From Brevibacillus sp. JNUCC-41 (GTDB lineage Bacteria; Bacillota; Bacilli; Bacillales; DSM-1321), in assembly GCF_014844095.1 (NCBI RefSeq), contig NZ_CP062163.1, positions 2,947,501 through 3,011,500 on the forward strand: a DNA stretch of 64,000 bases. The letters are read 5' to 3'. Shown here piece after piece: positions 53,294 through 62,390 of the stretch. A program made the translations under genes and the position numbers. The notes beneath the pieces are model-generated. The model saw only the letters and a program-made list of their open reading frames with translations, made no database searches and was not told where the DNA came from. Numbering within the stretch: the first letter of the stretch is position 1; every line of letters starts with the position of its first letter.

Positions 53294-54217
53294 ATGACGG
53301 TAAAAATCGTTAATAATATCACTGAATTGATAGGAGATACACCTGTTGTAAGGATTAATCATTTAACAGCGGAGGGTGACGCTGAAGTATTTGTGAAACT
53401 TGAATATTTCAATCCGAGCCGCAGCGTAAAAGATCGGGCTGCCTTCAACTTGATTAGGCAGGCAGAATTGGATGGTATCATTCAATCCGGGGCCACGATC
53501 ATAGAACCAACATCAGGAAATACAGGAATTGGGCTTGCAATGAATGCCGCGGCAAAGGGGTATCGGGCCATTATGGTCATGCCGGATAATATGTCGAAAG
53601 AAAGAATCAATATCTTAAAGGCATACGGAGCGGAAGTTGTCCTAACCCCAGCATCAGAGCGGATGCCTGGAGCCATTCGTAAAGCTGAGGAACTTGCCGC
53701 AGAGATTCCGAATAGCTTTATTCCGCAGCAATTCGAAAACCAAGCCAATCCTGATATTCACAGAGTGACGACAGCAGTCGAGATTCTGGATCAGATGGAT
53801 GGAAACCTGGATGTGTTTGTCGCTACTGCTGGAACGGGAGGAACGATAACCGGTACAGGTGAAGCCTTAAAAGAACATCTGCCGGAGTTAAAGGTTGTCG
53901 TTGTCGAGCCTAAGGGTTCCCCAGTTCTTTCCGGCGGAAAGCCTGGTCCTCATAAATTAGTGGGTACAAGCCCTGGTTTTATCCCCAATATTTTAAATAC
54001 AGAGGTATTTGATGAAATCGTTCAAGCGGCAGATGAAGATGCGATTTCCACCATGAAGGATTTGGCTTCGAAGGAAGGTATATTGATTGGACCTTCAGGA
54101 GGTGCTTCTGTCTGGACTGCCCTGCAAGAAGCCCGTCGTCTCGGAAGTGGCAAACGAGTATTATGCATTGCACCGGATAATGGTGAACGATATTTAAGTA
54201 TGGATATTTTTAAATGA
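53294..54217 (+). CDS. cysK: cysteine synthase (O-acetylserine thiolyase)
   Basis: This 307-aa PLP enzyme makes cysteine from O-acetylserine and sulfide. Features are GDTPVVRIN, the PLP lysine in NPSRSVKDRAA (residue about 45), the substrate loop EPTSGNTGIGLA and the phosphate cup GTGGTITGTG. The loop PTSGNTG matches CysK rather than a serine dehydratase. AGCGAAGGGGG precedes the ATG. It is monocistronic with a terminator. Confidence 0.92.
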   Translation: MTVKIVNNITELIGDTPVVRINHLTAEGDAEVFVKLEYFNPSRSVKDRAAFNLIRQAELDGIIQSGATIIEPTSGNTGIGLAMNAAAKGYRAIMVMPDNMSKERINILKAYGAEVVLTPASERMPGAIRKAEELAAEIPNSFIPQQFENQANPDIHRVTTAVEILDQMDGNLDVFVATAGTGGTITGTGEALKEHLPELKVVVVEPKGSPVLSGGKPGPHKLVGTSPGFIPNILNTEVFDEIVQAADEDAISTMKDLASKEGILIGPSGGASVWTALQEARRLGSGKRVLCIAPDNGERYLSMDIFK

Positions 54218-54220
54218 AAA

Positions 54221-54272
54221 AAAAAGACCGAATGCCGTGCATGAAACAATGTTCACGCCATTCGGTCTTTTT
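54221..54272 (+). terminator. terminator after cysK
   Basis: AAAAAGACCGAATG (54221-54234) and CATTCGGTCTTTTT (54259-54272); 14-bp perfect stem. Confidence 0.85.
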
Positions 54273-54396
54273 CCTGTTGAAATTGCCCATACTGGAATAA
54301 CCAGGTACAATGATGCCGTATTAAAATAATAATATATGGGAAAGTATGTTCTGTTTATGTTAGAATTAAATGTTGAAAGAAATCGAGGTGATACTT

Positions 54397-55608
54397 TTGA
54401 GCGGTTTGAAGTTCATTCATGCGGCGGATCTCCATTTGGATAGCCCCTTTTCAGGGTTGAAGGATATGCCGTCAGCTATATTAAAGGAATTAAGGGACAG
54501 TCCGTTTAAAGCTTTTAAAACGATCATTAATGAAGCGATTTCATATCAGGTTGATTTTATCGTGTTATCGGGGGATCTATTTGATGGGGAAAATCGGAGT
54601 CTCCGGACACAGGTGCGCTTTCGAGCCGAAATGGAAAAACTCCAGCAGCATCAGATCCCTGCTTATATCATTCATGGTAACCATGATCATCTTGGAGGCT
54701 CATGGATCACTGTGGGGCTGCCGGATAATGTCCACGTATTTTCAGGGAAAACCGAAGTGAAACGGTTTGAAAAAATCGATGGGACGACTGTCCACCTTTA
54801 TGGATTCAGTTATCCACGCCGTCACGTAAGGGAGAGAATGATCGAAACATACATAAAAGCTGAAGGGGCCGATTATCATATAGGTCTGCTTCATGGGAAT
54901 TTGGAAGGCAATTCCGAACATAGCCCATACGCCCCTTTTTCATTGAAGGAACTAGCTGCTAAAGATTTCGATTATTGGGCATTAGGCCATATTCATAAAC
55001 ATCAGGTAGTATCAGAAGATCCGCTAGTGATATACCCAGGAAATATTCAAGGCAGGAACAGAAAGGAGTCCGGCATTAAAGGGTGCTTGCTGGTCGAATT
55101 CGACGGGCACATGAAGCGTCACTCTTTTATTGAAACCTCTGAGGTGATATGGGAAAGCGAAACAATTGAAATATCCGCGGAAGGTGGATTTGATGTCCTG
55201 TTCAAGCAATGCAAGGAAGTAATTGAACAGAAGCGTTTCGATGGGAGAAACTTACTTTTGGAATTGAAGCTGGATGCAGCTGACGCAGCAGGCCCTTCCG
55301 GGGATTATCTTGAAGAATTGACCCGGATCTTGCAGGAAGAGGACCAAGGGGAACCATTTATCTGGGTGTATAAAATCAAAGTCATCCAGTCCATGCCGAT
55401 GATTAGGTCAAATGAAAGAATATCGCCCTTTATGGCTGAGGTATCGATGCTTGCTTCTGAATTTGATGATACGGATGCTGCTCTGGCCCCGCTTTATATT
55501 CATCCGGGTGCAAGACGGTTTCTTGATTCAATAGGGCCGGAAGAGCAGAGGGAACTTTTGGATGAAGCGGAAAGATGGCTTTTGCAAGTTTTTGAAGCGA
55601 ATCAATGA
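54397..55608 (+). CDS. yhaO: YhaO, SbcD/Mre11-like metallophosphoesterase
   Basis: This 403-aa putative DNA exonuclease has the calcineurin-like metal motifs in order: DLHLDSPF (near residue 12), SGDLFDG, GNHDH, LLHGNLEG and GHIHKH, with a C-terminal capping region. It is the nuclease half of an SbcCD-like pair with YhaN, encoded 21 bp downstream, and probably works on DNA ends. The TTG at 54397 is preceded by GAGGTG at 54385-54390; a longer frame to 54370 lacks a site. Confidence 0.88.
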   Translation: MSGLKFIHAADLHLDSPFSGLKDMPSAILKELRDSPFKAFKTIINEAISYQVDFIVLSGDLFDGENRSLRTQVRFRAEMEKLQQHQIPAYIIHGNHDHLGGSWITVGLPDNVHVFSGKTEVKRFEKIDGTTVHLYGFSYPRRHVRERMIETYIKAEGADYHIGLLHGNLEGNSEHSPYAPFSLKELAAKDFDYWALGHIHKHQVVSEDPLVIYPGNIQGRNRKESGIKGCLLVEFDGHMKRHSFIETSEVIWESETIEISAEGGFDVLFKQCKEVIEQKRFDGRNLLLELKLDAADAAGPSGDYLEELTRILQEEDQGEPFIWVYKIKVIQSMPMIRSNERISPFMAEVSMLASEFDDTDAALAPLYIHPGARRFLDSIGPEEQRELLDEAERWLLQVFEANQ

Positions 55609-55629
55609 ATGTAGGAAGGAGGAACGGAT

Positions 55630-58600
55630 TTGATTATTAAAGACCTCCATGTTTATGGTTACGGCAAACTGGAAAATCAGCGTTTTCCTGAATTGGGACA
55701 GCTGCAGGTTTTCTTTGGGGAAAATGAATCGGGCAAGTCAACCATCATGTCCTTCATTCATAGTATGCTGTTTGGTTTTCCGACAAAGGTTCAAAACGAA
55801 CCGCGTTACGAGCCCAAAATGCATGCCAAATATGGGGGAAGGCTCAGTCTCATAACAAAAAATGATGGGGAAATCGTCATTGAGCGTGTGAAGGGAAAGG
55901 CTGCTGGTGATGTAAAATTGACCTTCGAGGATGGAAGGGTCGGCGGCGAGGAAGAATTGAATGAGATTCTCCATGGCGTTGATAAAAACTATTACCAAGC
56001 CATTTTTTCTTTCGACCTTCAAGGTCTGCAGGGATTACATACATTAAGTGAAGGGACCATGAGCAAATATCTGCTTTCAGCTGGGCTGATTGGGAATGAT
56101 AAACTTCTTGAAGCCGAAACGAAATTGCAAAAGGAGCTCGATTTAAGGTTCAAGCCTTCAGGCCAAAAACCTTTACTGAATGTGAGATTGAAAGAACTTA
56201 AGGAATTGCAGAAAAAGGTGAAAGCATCGGAAGAAGAGCAGCAGTCATATACGGCATTACTTCAGGAAGAAGCGAAACTTAAGGAGGAGCTTTCTAAAGT
56301 CACGTTAGATATTCAAGAGATTGAAGAAAACCTTGTTAACGTGAGCACTTTTTTGCGAATTAAACCCTTGGTTGAAGAACAGCGGGAACTTGAAACAGAA
56401 ATAAGTGAAATGCCGGATGTAAGTTTTCCTATTGATGGCTTAAAAAGACTTGAACAGTTTCAGGCAGTTGGAATGCCCCTGAAAGCCCAACTTGCGGCAT
56501 TGACTGAGAAAATGGAAAAACTTGAGGTGAAACTAACGGAAATCGAAATCAATCCGTTCATCAAGGAGCATAAAGAGCAGATTGAACATGCAATCGATCA
56601 AGGAACATTGCTGGAGAAGCTTGAGCTGGATATAAGAAAAGCGGAACACGAAAGGCTGTTGGAAGAAAAGAATATTGAAAAGGTGAAGCAGGAATTATTC
56701 TTGGATGTTTCTGATGATGAAATAAGAAAACTGGATATCAGTACATTCATGAAGGAAAAGGTGAAAAGGGCCGAGAGGGAAAAGCATCAACTCCGAAATG
56801 ATAAAAAACAGCTTGACGAGAAATATGGACTGCAAAAGGATAGTCTGGAAACTGCAGAATCCCGCTTGAAGGAGATAAAGGCCCAGTTACTGCCAGATGA
56901 AAAGAGAATCGAGCTGGAGTCCTTATACAATAAGCAAAATAACATCGAATTTGAAGCGGCACAATCCCTTATCCTTGATGAACAAATACTCGAGCTTGAA
57001 AAGCAATTGGCTTTACAGAGGAAGAAGGAAGCGCATAATCGCAAGCGTTCGCTTATCATGAATGGCAGTTTAATAGTACTTCTTTGTTTAGGTGCAATCG
57101 GAAGTTATTTCAGTGAACAGATTTTGTTGGGGATTATACTTCTAGCCATGGCTGGTCTGTTTGCGGTTTCCAGGCATCTCTTTAAAGGTGATGGTACATT
57201 GTCCGGATATATCAGGCAATTGGATGAGATGAAAAGGAAAAGGGCGGCAATTGGCAGTGAAACCAATCGAGTGAGTGATGGAGAGTCGATGGGTAGGTTG
57301 CTTGAAATGGACCAACGTCTTCAAAGGCGGTTTGAAAGTGAAATGTTTAAATATGAAGAAAGGGAGGAAGCTTTTGAATCGACCATTCAGGAATATGCTA
57401 CTTGGGAAGCTAGCAGGGACCGATTGGATAAAGAAGTGAGAAGCATCTTAAGCGGTTGGGGCCTGTCTTATCCCGGAATGGAAATCAATCTTGAATCTGT
57501 ATTTGAACTTCTTGAGAAATGGAAGGAAGCCGTTGATAGGAAATATGAAGCCATCAAGATGCATAATTTTCTGCATGCAGAATTTGAGGGTAAATCGAAG
57601 GCTTTATTTCACTTTGCACACAGCCTTGATCTTGAACCATCCACATGGCGGGAAGCGATTGGCCTATTGAAACGGGAAATGAATAAAGCGGTTGAATACT
57701 CCGTTCAACTAATACAATGGATGCAGGAACGGAGTCATTTGACGAACGAAATCGAGCAGTTGACGATGGAAAAAGGCTATCTTGATTCAGAAATGGAAAT
57801 GCTTTTTAAGTTAGCGAAGGTCAAGGACGAGGAAGAGTTCAGGCAAGACGCTGCATTGTCCGAAAAGAAAATTGCTTTACAAAAACAGCTTGATTTGATC
57901 ACCATTCAAATTGGGCAATCCAGAATGCTGCCTGAACAAATCCAAACTTACTTAAAACAGGGGATCAACACGTATACATTTGAAAATTTAGAAGAAAAAC
58001 GTAAGGATTCTGTAAAGGTGAAATCCCTTTTATTAGAGAAACAGGCGGATGCGAAGCATAAGATAAAACAGCTTGAAGTTTCAGGGATTTATGATGACTT
58101 ACTTCATCGTTTTTATGAAGAAAAAGCTGCATTTAACGAAGAGGCGAAGGAATGGGCGAAATTGGCAATAGCCAAAAGCTTATTGAATAAAACCTTGGAC
58201 CGATATAAAAGGGAACGCCTGCCGAAGGTCATCGCTGATGCAGAGCGGCATTTTTCCTTTTTAACGAATGGAAGCTATCATAAAATCATCCTTGATCAGT
58301 CGGGAGAAGGCATTTGGGTACAGCGCAGTGATGGTTTGAGTTTCAGGGTTGAAGAGGTCAGCCGCGGGACAGCAGAGCAAATTTATGTTTCCCTAAGGCT
58401 CGCACTTGCTGATCATACTTTTGAAAATGATTCATTCCCTCTCATCATCGATGATAGTTTCGTCAATTTTGATGCGGAAAGGACAAAACGGATGCTCAAG
58501 TTATTGGAAAAGGTTTCGGAAAAACGGCAAATTTTATTTTTTACTTGTCACCGATATATAATGGAGTACTTTAGCGAAAACCAAGTGATTCGTCTATCCA

Positions 58601-58659
58601 GCCCCGTATTGCGCCAAGATATGAATGATTTGTTCATCCCGAAATATAATGGGTTATAA
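55630..58659 (+). CDS. yhaN: YhaN, SbcC/Rad50-like ATPase with central membrane segments
   Basis: This 1009-aa protein has an N-terminal ATPase half with Walker A GENESGKSTIMSF, long coiled coils (about 180-460 and 530-880), and a C-terminal half with the signature region EVSRGTAEQIYVSLRLAL and Walker B FPLIIDDSFVNFD. Two hydrophobic segments near residues 475-515 (NGSLIVLLCLGAIGSYF; LLGIILLAMAGLFAVS) replace the zinc hook of Rad50, so the coiled-coil apex is membrane-embedded, as in B. subtilis YhaN. TTG start after AAGGAGGAAC. In operon with yhaO. Confidence 0.88.
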   Translation: MIIKDLHVYGYGKLENQRFPELGQLQVFFGENESGKSTIMSFIHSMLFGFPTKVQNEPRYEPKMHAKYGGRLSLITKNDGEIVIERVKGKAAGDVKLTFEDGRVGGEEELNEILHGVDKNYYQAIFSFDLQGLQGLHTLSEGTMSKYLLSAGLIGNDKLLEAETKLQKELDLRFKPSGQKPLLNVRLKELKELQKKVKASEEEQQSYTALLQEEAKLKEELSKVTLDIQEIEENLVNVSTFLRIKPLVEEQRELETEISEMPDVSFPIDGLKRLEQFQAVGMPLKAQLAALTEKMEKLEVKLTEIEINPFIKEHKEQIEHAIDQGTLLEKLELDIRKAEHERLLEEKNIEKVKQELFLDVSDDEIRKLDISTFMKEKVKRAEREKHQLRNDKKQLDEKYGLQKDSLETAESRLKEIKAQLLPDEKRIELESLYNKQNNIEFEAAQSLILDEQILELEKQLALQRKKEAHNRKRSLIMNGSLIVLLCLGAIGSYFSEQILLGIILLAMAGLFAVSRHLFKGDGTLSGYIRQLDEMKRKRAAIGSETNRVSDGESMGRLLEMDQRLQRRFESEMFKYEEREEAFESTIQEYATWEASRDRLDKEVRSILSGWGLSYPGMEINLESVFELLEKWKEAVDRKYEAIKMHNFLHAEFEGKSKALFHFAHSLDLEPSTWREAIGLLKREMNKAVEYSVQLIQWMQERSHLTNEIEQLTMEKGYLDSEMEMLFKLAKVKDEEEFRQDAALSEKKIALQKQLDLITIQIGQSRMLPEQIQTYLKQGINTYTFENLEEKRKDSVKVKSLLLEKQADAKHKIKQLEVSGIYDDLLHRFYEEKAAFNEEAKEWAKLAIAKSLLNKTLDRYKRERLPKVIADAERHFSFLTNGSYHKIILDQSGEGIWVQRSDGLSFRVEEVSRGTAEQIYVSLRLALADHTFENDSFPLIIDDSFVNFDAERTKRMLKLLEKVSEKRQILFFTCHRYIMEYFSENQVIRLSSPVLRQDMNDLFIPKYNGL

Positions 58660-58684
58660 ACTATAAATAAAGAGAGTGAAGTCA

Positions 58685-59098
58685 TTGAAAATGAATGAGT
58701 TTGTAAGTCACCATGATTCTTCGTTGGAGCTAATAATCGAAAAGGAGTTTCCTGGTGAACGATGTGTTGGGGGAAAATATTCTGCCAAAGGACATAGCAT
58801 CACTTTATATGAGAGAGATATCGAAATTCAATGTGAACGCTCCCTAGGCTCGCTTGCAAGGCTTGAGGAATACTCATGGGTGATCCTCACACATGAGTTG
58901 GGCCACGCATTGGATCCCGAACTTGCTGTGCTTAGTGAGAAGCTATACACTACAGGAAAATCAGAAATCCTTTATCAAATAGAGGTCAATGCATGGAATA
59001 TTGCAGAAGGATTAATTCCTTTCGCGTTTCAGGATTTGTTTGCCATCATTAGGGATGAATCTCTGGAACATTGTACAAATCGCCTGCGGGTCGGTTAA
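58685..59098 (+). CDS. small HExxH putative metalloprotease, about 137 aa
   Basis: The protein has the zincin motif HELGHALD in WVILTHELGHALDPELAV, with an acidic residue downstream (EVNAWNIAEGLI) that could be the third ligand. This setting is like ImmA/IrrE-type or other short zinc proteases. It lacks a signal peptide. A GTG at 58676, TTG at 58685 and ATG at 58691 are all in frame; GAGAGTGA fits the TTG or ATG. It follows yhaN by about 25 bp and is probably in that operon. Substrate unknown. Confidence 0.65.
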   Translation: MKMNEFVSHHDSSLELIIEKEFPGERCVGGKYSAKGHSITLYERDIEIQCERSLGSLARLEEYSWVILTHELGHALDPELAVLSEKLYTTGKSEILYQIEVNAWNIAEGLIPFAFQDLFAIIRDESLEHCTNRLRVG

Positions 59099-59102
59099 AA
59101 GG

Positions 59103-59125
59103 CTCTCCATATGGAGGGTTTTTTT
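59103..59125 (+). terminator. terminator after the HExxH gene
   Basis: CTCTCC and GGAGGG around ATAT, followed by seven T. Confidence 0.75.
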
Positions 59126-59357
59126 ATTTTCCGCTAAACGGAAATTCCGATAGAGTTTGGGTCGAGGGGGAGAATGGACTATTGAATAGTTCGGAAGCTG
59201 CAGAAAGTGGTAAATGATATGGAAAGTTAATATAATGTGCTTTTTACATTAATGTTTCCAAAGGAAACTTCATATCTTTAATGGGGTATTCACTTTAATG
59301 AATCCTTTAAGAGGAATGGGACATGGATGGATTTTTTGGTTTATATTTTTAAAAGAT

Positions 59358-59386
59358 TGACAGTGAGAATCATTTTCATTAAACTA
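59358..59386 (+). promoter_or_regulatory. SigA promoter with embedded Fur box
   Basis: TTGACA (59358-59363), a 17-bp spacer and TAAACT (59381-59386). Between them TGAGAATCATTTTCA (59365-59379) matches the 7-1-7 Fur operator TGATAATNATTATCA with two differences. Fur bound here would block polymerase. The rest of the 59126-59357 gap shows nothing else. Confidence 0.85.
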
Positions 59387-59416
59387 GTATTATTAGACTA
59401 AAAGGGGAGTATTTTA

Positions 59417-60241
59417 ATGCGACCATCTATTAACACACAGTCTTTATCGCTCGGTTATGGTGAAAAATTAATTATAAATGATATGAATATAGAAATACCC
59501 AAAGGGGAGATCACCGTATTCATCGGTGCTAATGGATGTGGAAAATCAACACTGCTAAGGTCTGTTGCCCGATTGTTAAAACCTCAATCCGGCTCAGTTT
59601 TGCTCGAAGGCAAAGCGATTTCGACCATGTCATCGAAGGATGTAGCAAGAAAGATGGCGATTCTTCCACAATCCCCGGTTGCTCCTGAAGGACTTACAGT
59701 CTATCAACTTGTTAAACAAGGAAGGTATCCTTATCAAAGCTGGTTGAAACAGTGGAGTTCCGTAGATGAAGAAAAAGTTCAAAAGGCGATTGAAGCGACG
59801 AACCTGACTGATTTAAAGGATCAGGCAGTCGATGAATTATCGGGAGGCCAGAAGCAACGGGCATGGATAGCAATGACGCTGGCTCAGGATACGGACGTCA
59901 TTTTGTTGGATGAACCGACTACATATCTTGATATGACCCATCAAATCGAGATTTTGGACTTATTGTTCGACTTAAATGAGTCTGAGAACCGAACGATCGT
60001 GATGGTGCTTCATGATTTGAATTTAGCTTGCCGTTATGCGGATAATCTGGTGGCACTTAAAGATGGGGCGATACATGCTCAAGGCCGACCAGAGGATATC
60101 ATCACGCGTGAATTGGTACAGCATGTATTCTGCATGGAATGTCAAATTTCTTGTGATCCGATTTTCGGCAGTCCCATGTGTGTCCCATTTGGTAAAGGCC
60201 GCTACGCCCGAAGTCAGGTAAAAGCGCTGGCCAATGCATAA
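59417..60241 (+). CDS. iron-siderophore ABC transporter ATP-binding protein
   Basis: This 274-aa FecE/FhuC-type ATPase has Walker A GANGCGKSTLL, Q-loop LPQSPVAPEG, signature LSGGQKQR, Walker B VILLDEPTTYLD and the H-loop VLHDLN. The DEPTTYLD ending and the sequence VKQGRYPYQSW are those of siderophore importer ATPases such as YusV. No permease or binding protein is adjacent, so it must serve permeases encoded elsewhere. It is first in a two-gene operon behind a Fur-box promoter and overlaps the next gene by eight bases. GGGGAG precedes the ATG. Confidence 0.9.
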   Translation: MRPSINTQSLSLGYGEKLIINDMNIEIPKGEITVFIGANGCGKSTLLRSVARLLKPQSGSVLLEGKAISTMSSKDVARKMAILPQSPVAPEGLTVYQLVKQGRYPYQSWLKQWSSVDEEKVQKAIEATNLTDLKDQAVDELSGGQKQRAWIAMTLAQDTDVILLDEPTTYLDMTHQIEILDLLFDLNESENRTIVMVLHDLNLACRYADNLVALKDGAIHAQGRPEDIITRELVQHVFCMECQISCDPIFGSPMCVPFGKGRYARSQVKALANA

Positions 60242-60932
60242 CCTACCACCCGCTATTGAAAAAGAGCTGCAGGGATATCGCATTTCCTTTCGAGATGAAG
60301 CGAAAGTTTCCAAGACCTTCAATCATGCTGATGAGCTTATTCAGTATGCACAAGCCCGGACTGGTGCTGAAACATCAAGGATAGCCATTTCAATGTGGTT
60401 CAGACGCTATGCTTTTTTTGTCACGGCACAATTTTACATGTTCAGCAAACATCGGCTTATCTGGAAAGGCACACTTCAGGAAATTGGAGTTTTGGATGAT
60501 CCAGAAGATGAACATTGGCTCCCGAGTTTTTGGATGAAAACTAACAGGTGGAGCAATGTCACGGAAAAAGAAAGCACATCTGCCCTCCATTCCATATTAA
60601 GCAGCTTTGGTGCAGATGCCATTCGCTTCTTTTCCGGAACTGCTAAAATATCGAAGCTAGTGCTCTGGGAAAATATTTGGAGTTATACGGTATGGATGTA
60701 TAGTGAGTTATTGAAGCAGGAAGATATAAAGATGCGGGTTGAAAAGGACATTGAAATACTGCTTGAAGATGAAGTATGGCTGAATATTGAAACGCATTCG
60801 CCCTTTAAACGGTTCATTGGGGAAAAAAGTGTTCCTGCGTCCATGAATCCTTATAAACGGGTGACATGCTGTTTATATTACCGAATTGAAGGTCAGGAAA
60901 AATGTGCGTATTGTCCGAATAATAACTGTTGA
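60234..60932 (+). CDS. FhuF-like ferric siderophore reductase
   Basis: This 232-aa protein ends in CCLYYRIEGQEKCAYCP, matching the C-C-x10-C-x2-C motif by which FhuF binds a [2Fe-2S] cluster. The N-terminal 200 residues have tryptophan-rich segments like those of FhuF/IucA-related proteins (AISMWFRRYAFF, SFWMKTNRWSNV). The job is probably to reduce ferric iron from imported siderophores in the cytoplasm. Its ATG at 60234 lies within the ATPase gene, giving coupled translation. Together the pair forms the cytoplasmic half of a siderophore system. Confidence 0.85.
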   Translation: MHNLPPAIEKELQGYRISFRDEAKVSKTFNHADELIQYAQARTGAETSRIAISMWFRRYAFFVTAQFYMFSKHRLIWKGTLQEIGVLDDPEDEHWLPSFWMKTNRWSNVTEKESTSALHSILSSFGADAIRFFSGTAKISKLVLWENIWSYTVWMYSELLKQEDIKMRVEKDIEILLEDEVWLNIETHSPFKRFIGEKSVPASMNPYKRVTCCLYYRIEGQEKCAYCPNNNC

Positions 60933-60951
60933 AATAGATTTGATTGGAGAG

Positions 60952-60979
60952 CCAGGCTTGGGGTCAAGCCTGGTTTTCT
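60952..60979 (+). terminator. terminator after the FhuF-like gene
   Basis: CCAGGCTTG and CAAGCCTGG around GGGT, then TTTTCTT. Confidence 0.85.
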
Positions 60980-61110
60980 TGTGGAGTGATAAGAGACGGT
61001 CAGCTTAGGCTTTTTCTTGTCCATTGTCTATCACTTATTAACGAAAACTAAACGCACTAACGAGATTGGTATGTTATAATGTTGATATTTAATTGAACGG
61101 AGGCAGTCGC

Positions 61111-62049
61111 ATGGGAAATGGGATCATACACTACGGAATTGGTGAAGTAGTAGATATATATATGTACATTAAAACGAGTACAAAAGCGGTGGCAAGTAAT
61201 GGAAAGCCATTTTTAACATTGATTTTGTGCGATAAAACCGGGGAGATCGAGGCAAAGTTATGGGATGTTTCCGAGGCTGACGAGAAAACATACAGTGCGG
61301 AAGCTACGGTGAAAGTTCAAGGGGAAGTCCAGAATTATCGAGGACGCAGCCAATTGAAAATCCGTAATATCAGAATTACTTCAGACACTGATGGGGTAAC
61401 AAAAGCCGATTTAATTCAAACGGCCCCTATAAGTCAGGAAGAAATGATGGAAACCATCACTCAATTCATTTTTGAAATGAGGAACCCGAATATCCAAAGG
61501 GTGACTAGGCATCTTATAAAAAAATATCAGAATGAATTCCTGACGTTTCCTGCTGCCACCAAGAACCACCATGAGTATATGTCGGGTCTGGCCTATCACG
61601 TTGTATCGATGCTAGGGCTGGCTAAGGCCATTTCAACCCTATATCCTTCCCTCAATAAGGATCTATTGTATGCCGGAGTCATTCTCCATGACCTTGGAAA
61701 GGTACATGAGCTATCTGGACCTGTTTCGACTGTTTATACAGTGGAGGGGAACTTGTTGGGGCATATCACCATCATGGTAAATGAAGTCGGCAAAGCTGCA
61801 GAGGAATTGGGCATTGAAGCGGAAGAAATCATGATTCTCAAGCACTTGATATTAAGTCATCATGGTAAAGCGGAATGGGGCAGTCCAAAACCGCCAATGG
61901 TGAGGGAAGCGGAAGTGCTGCATTATATTGATAATATGGATGCCAAGATAAATATGATGGACCGGGCATTAGAAAAAGTGAAACCGGGTGAATTTACGGA
62001 AAGAGTCTTTGCGCTCGATAATCGTTCATTCTATAAACCAACATTTTAA
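61111..62049 (+). CDS. yhaM: YhaM, 3'-5' exoribonuclease
   Basis: This 312-aa protein has an N-terminal OB-fold (about 1-90; [18 protein letters not shown]) and a C-terminal HD domain with [16 protein letters not shown] and HGKAEWG. It is the YhaM 3'-5' exonuclease, involved in mRNA turnover. ATG at 61111 after CGGAGG; the frame opens earlier at 61093. In B. subtilis yhaM directly follows yhaN; here three genes intervene, two of them iron genes. Confidence 0.93.
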   Translation: MGNGIIHYGIGEVVDIYMYIKTSTKAVASNGKPFLTLILCDKTGEIEAKLWDVSEADEKTYSAEATVKVQGEVQNYRGRSQLKIRNIRITSDTDGVTKADLIQTAPISQEEMMETITQFIFEMRNPNIQRVTRHLIKKYQNEFLTFPAATKNHHEYMSGLAYHVVSMLGLAKAISTLYPSLNKDLLYAGVILHDLGKVHELSGPVSTVYTVEGNLLGHITIMVNEVGKAAEELGIEAEEIMILKHLILSHHGKAEWGSPKPPMVREAEVLHYIDNMDAKINMMDRALEKVKPGEFTERVFALDNRSFYKPTF

Positions 62050-62095
62050 TGAAATATGTTTCTTTCTCGATGGAGAAAGAAGCATATTTTTTTTG
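62050..62095 (+). terminator. terminator after yhaM
   Basis: AATATG-TTCTTTCTC and GAGAAAGAA-CATATT form the stem around GATG, followed by a long T-run. Confidence 0.85.
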
Positions 62096-62148
62096 TTCAC
62101 GCATATTCTCTAGTAAATGAATAGTAGATTTTTTGGGAGGGAATGGAC

Positions 62149-62331
62149 ATGCCAATTTGGATCTGGTTCGTGTTTATTGGAATAATCGTCAGTGCAGTCA
62201 TGGCAATTTGGACAGCTAGGCAGGAACGCCTTATAGATGATGCATGGATTGAGAAGGAAGGTCAGAAGTACATTGAACGTATGGAAGAAGAGCGTGAGAG
62301 GCGTAAAAAGGATATAAATCAGGGAGCGTAG
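62149..62331 (+). CDS. yhaL: YhaL-like sporulation protein
   Basis: This 60-aa protein has one N-terminal membrane helix (PIWIWFVFIGIIVSAVMAIW) and a charged cytoplasmic tail rich in E/R (TARQERLIDDAWIEKEGQKY). It resembles YhaL of B. subtilis, a small membrane protein expressed in the sporulation program, and has the same place between yhaM and prsA. GGGAGGG at 62135-62141 favours the ATG at 62149 over 62143. Confidence 0.8.
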   Translation: MPIWIWFVFIGIIVSAVMAIWTARQERLIDDAWIEKEGQKYIERMEEERERRKKDINQGA

Positions 62332-62344
62332 CTTGAATGATGAG

Positions 62345-62381
62345 AAAAAAGAAGCGACAGGCCAAAGGCCTGTCGCTTTTT
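62345..62381 (+). terminator. bidirectional terminator between yhaL and prsA
   Basis: GCGACAGGCC and GGCCTGTCGC around AAA, flanked by an A-run and TTTTT, between convergent genes. Confidence 0.9.
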
Positions 62382-62390
62382 ACTATCCAA

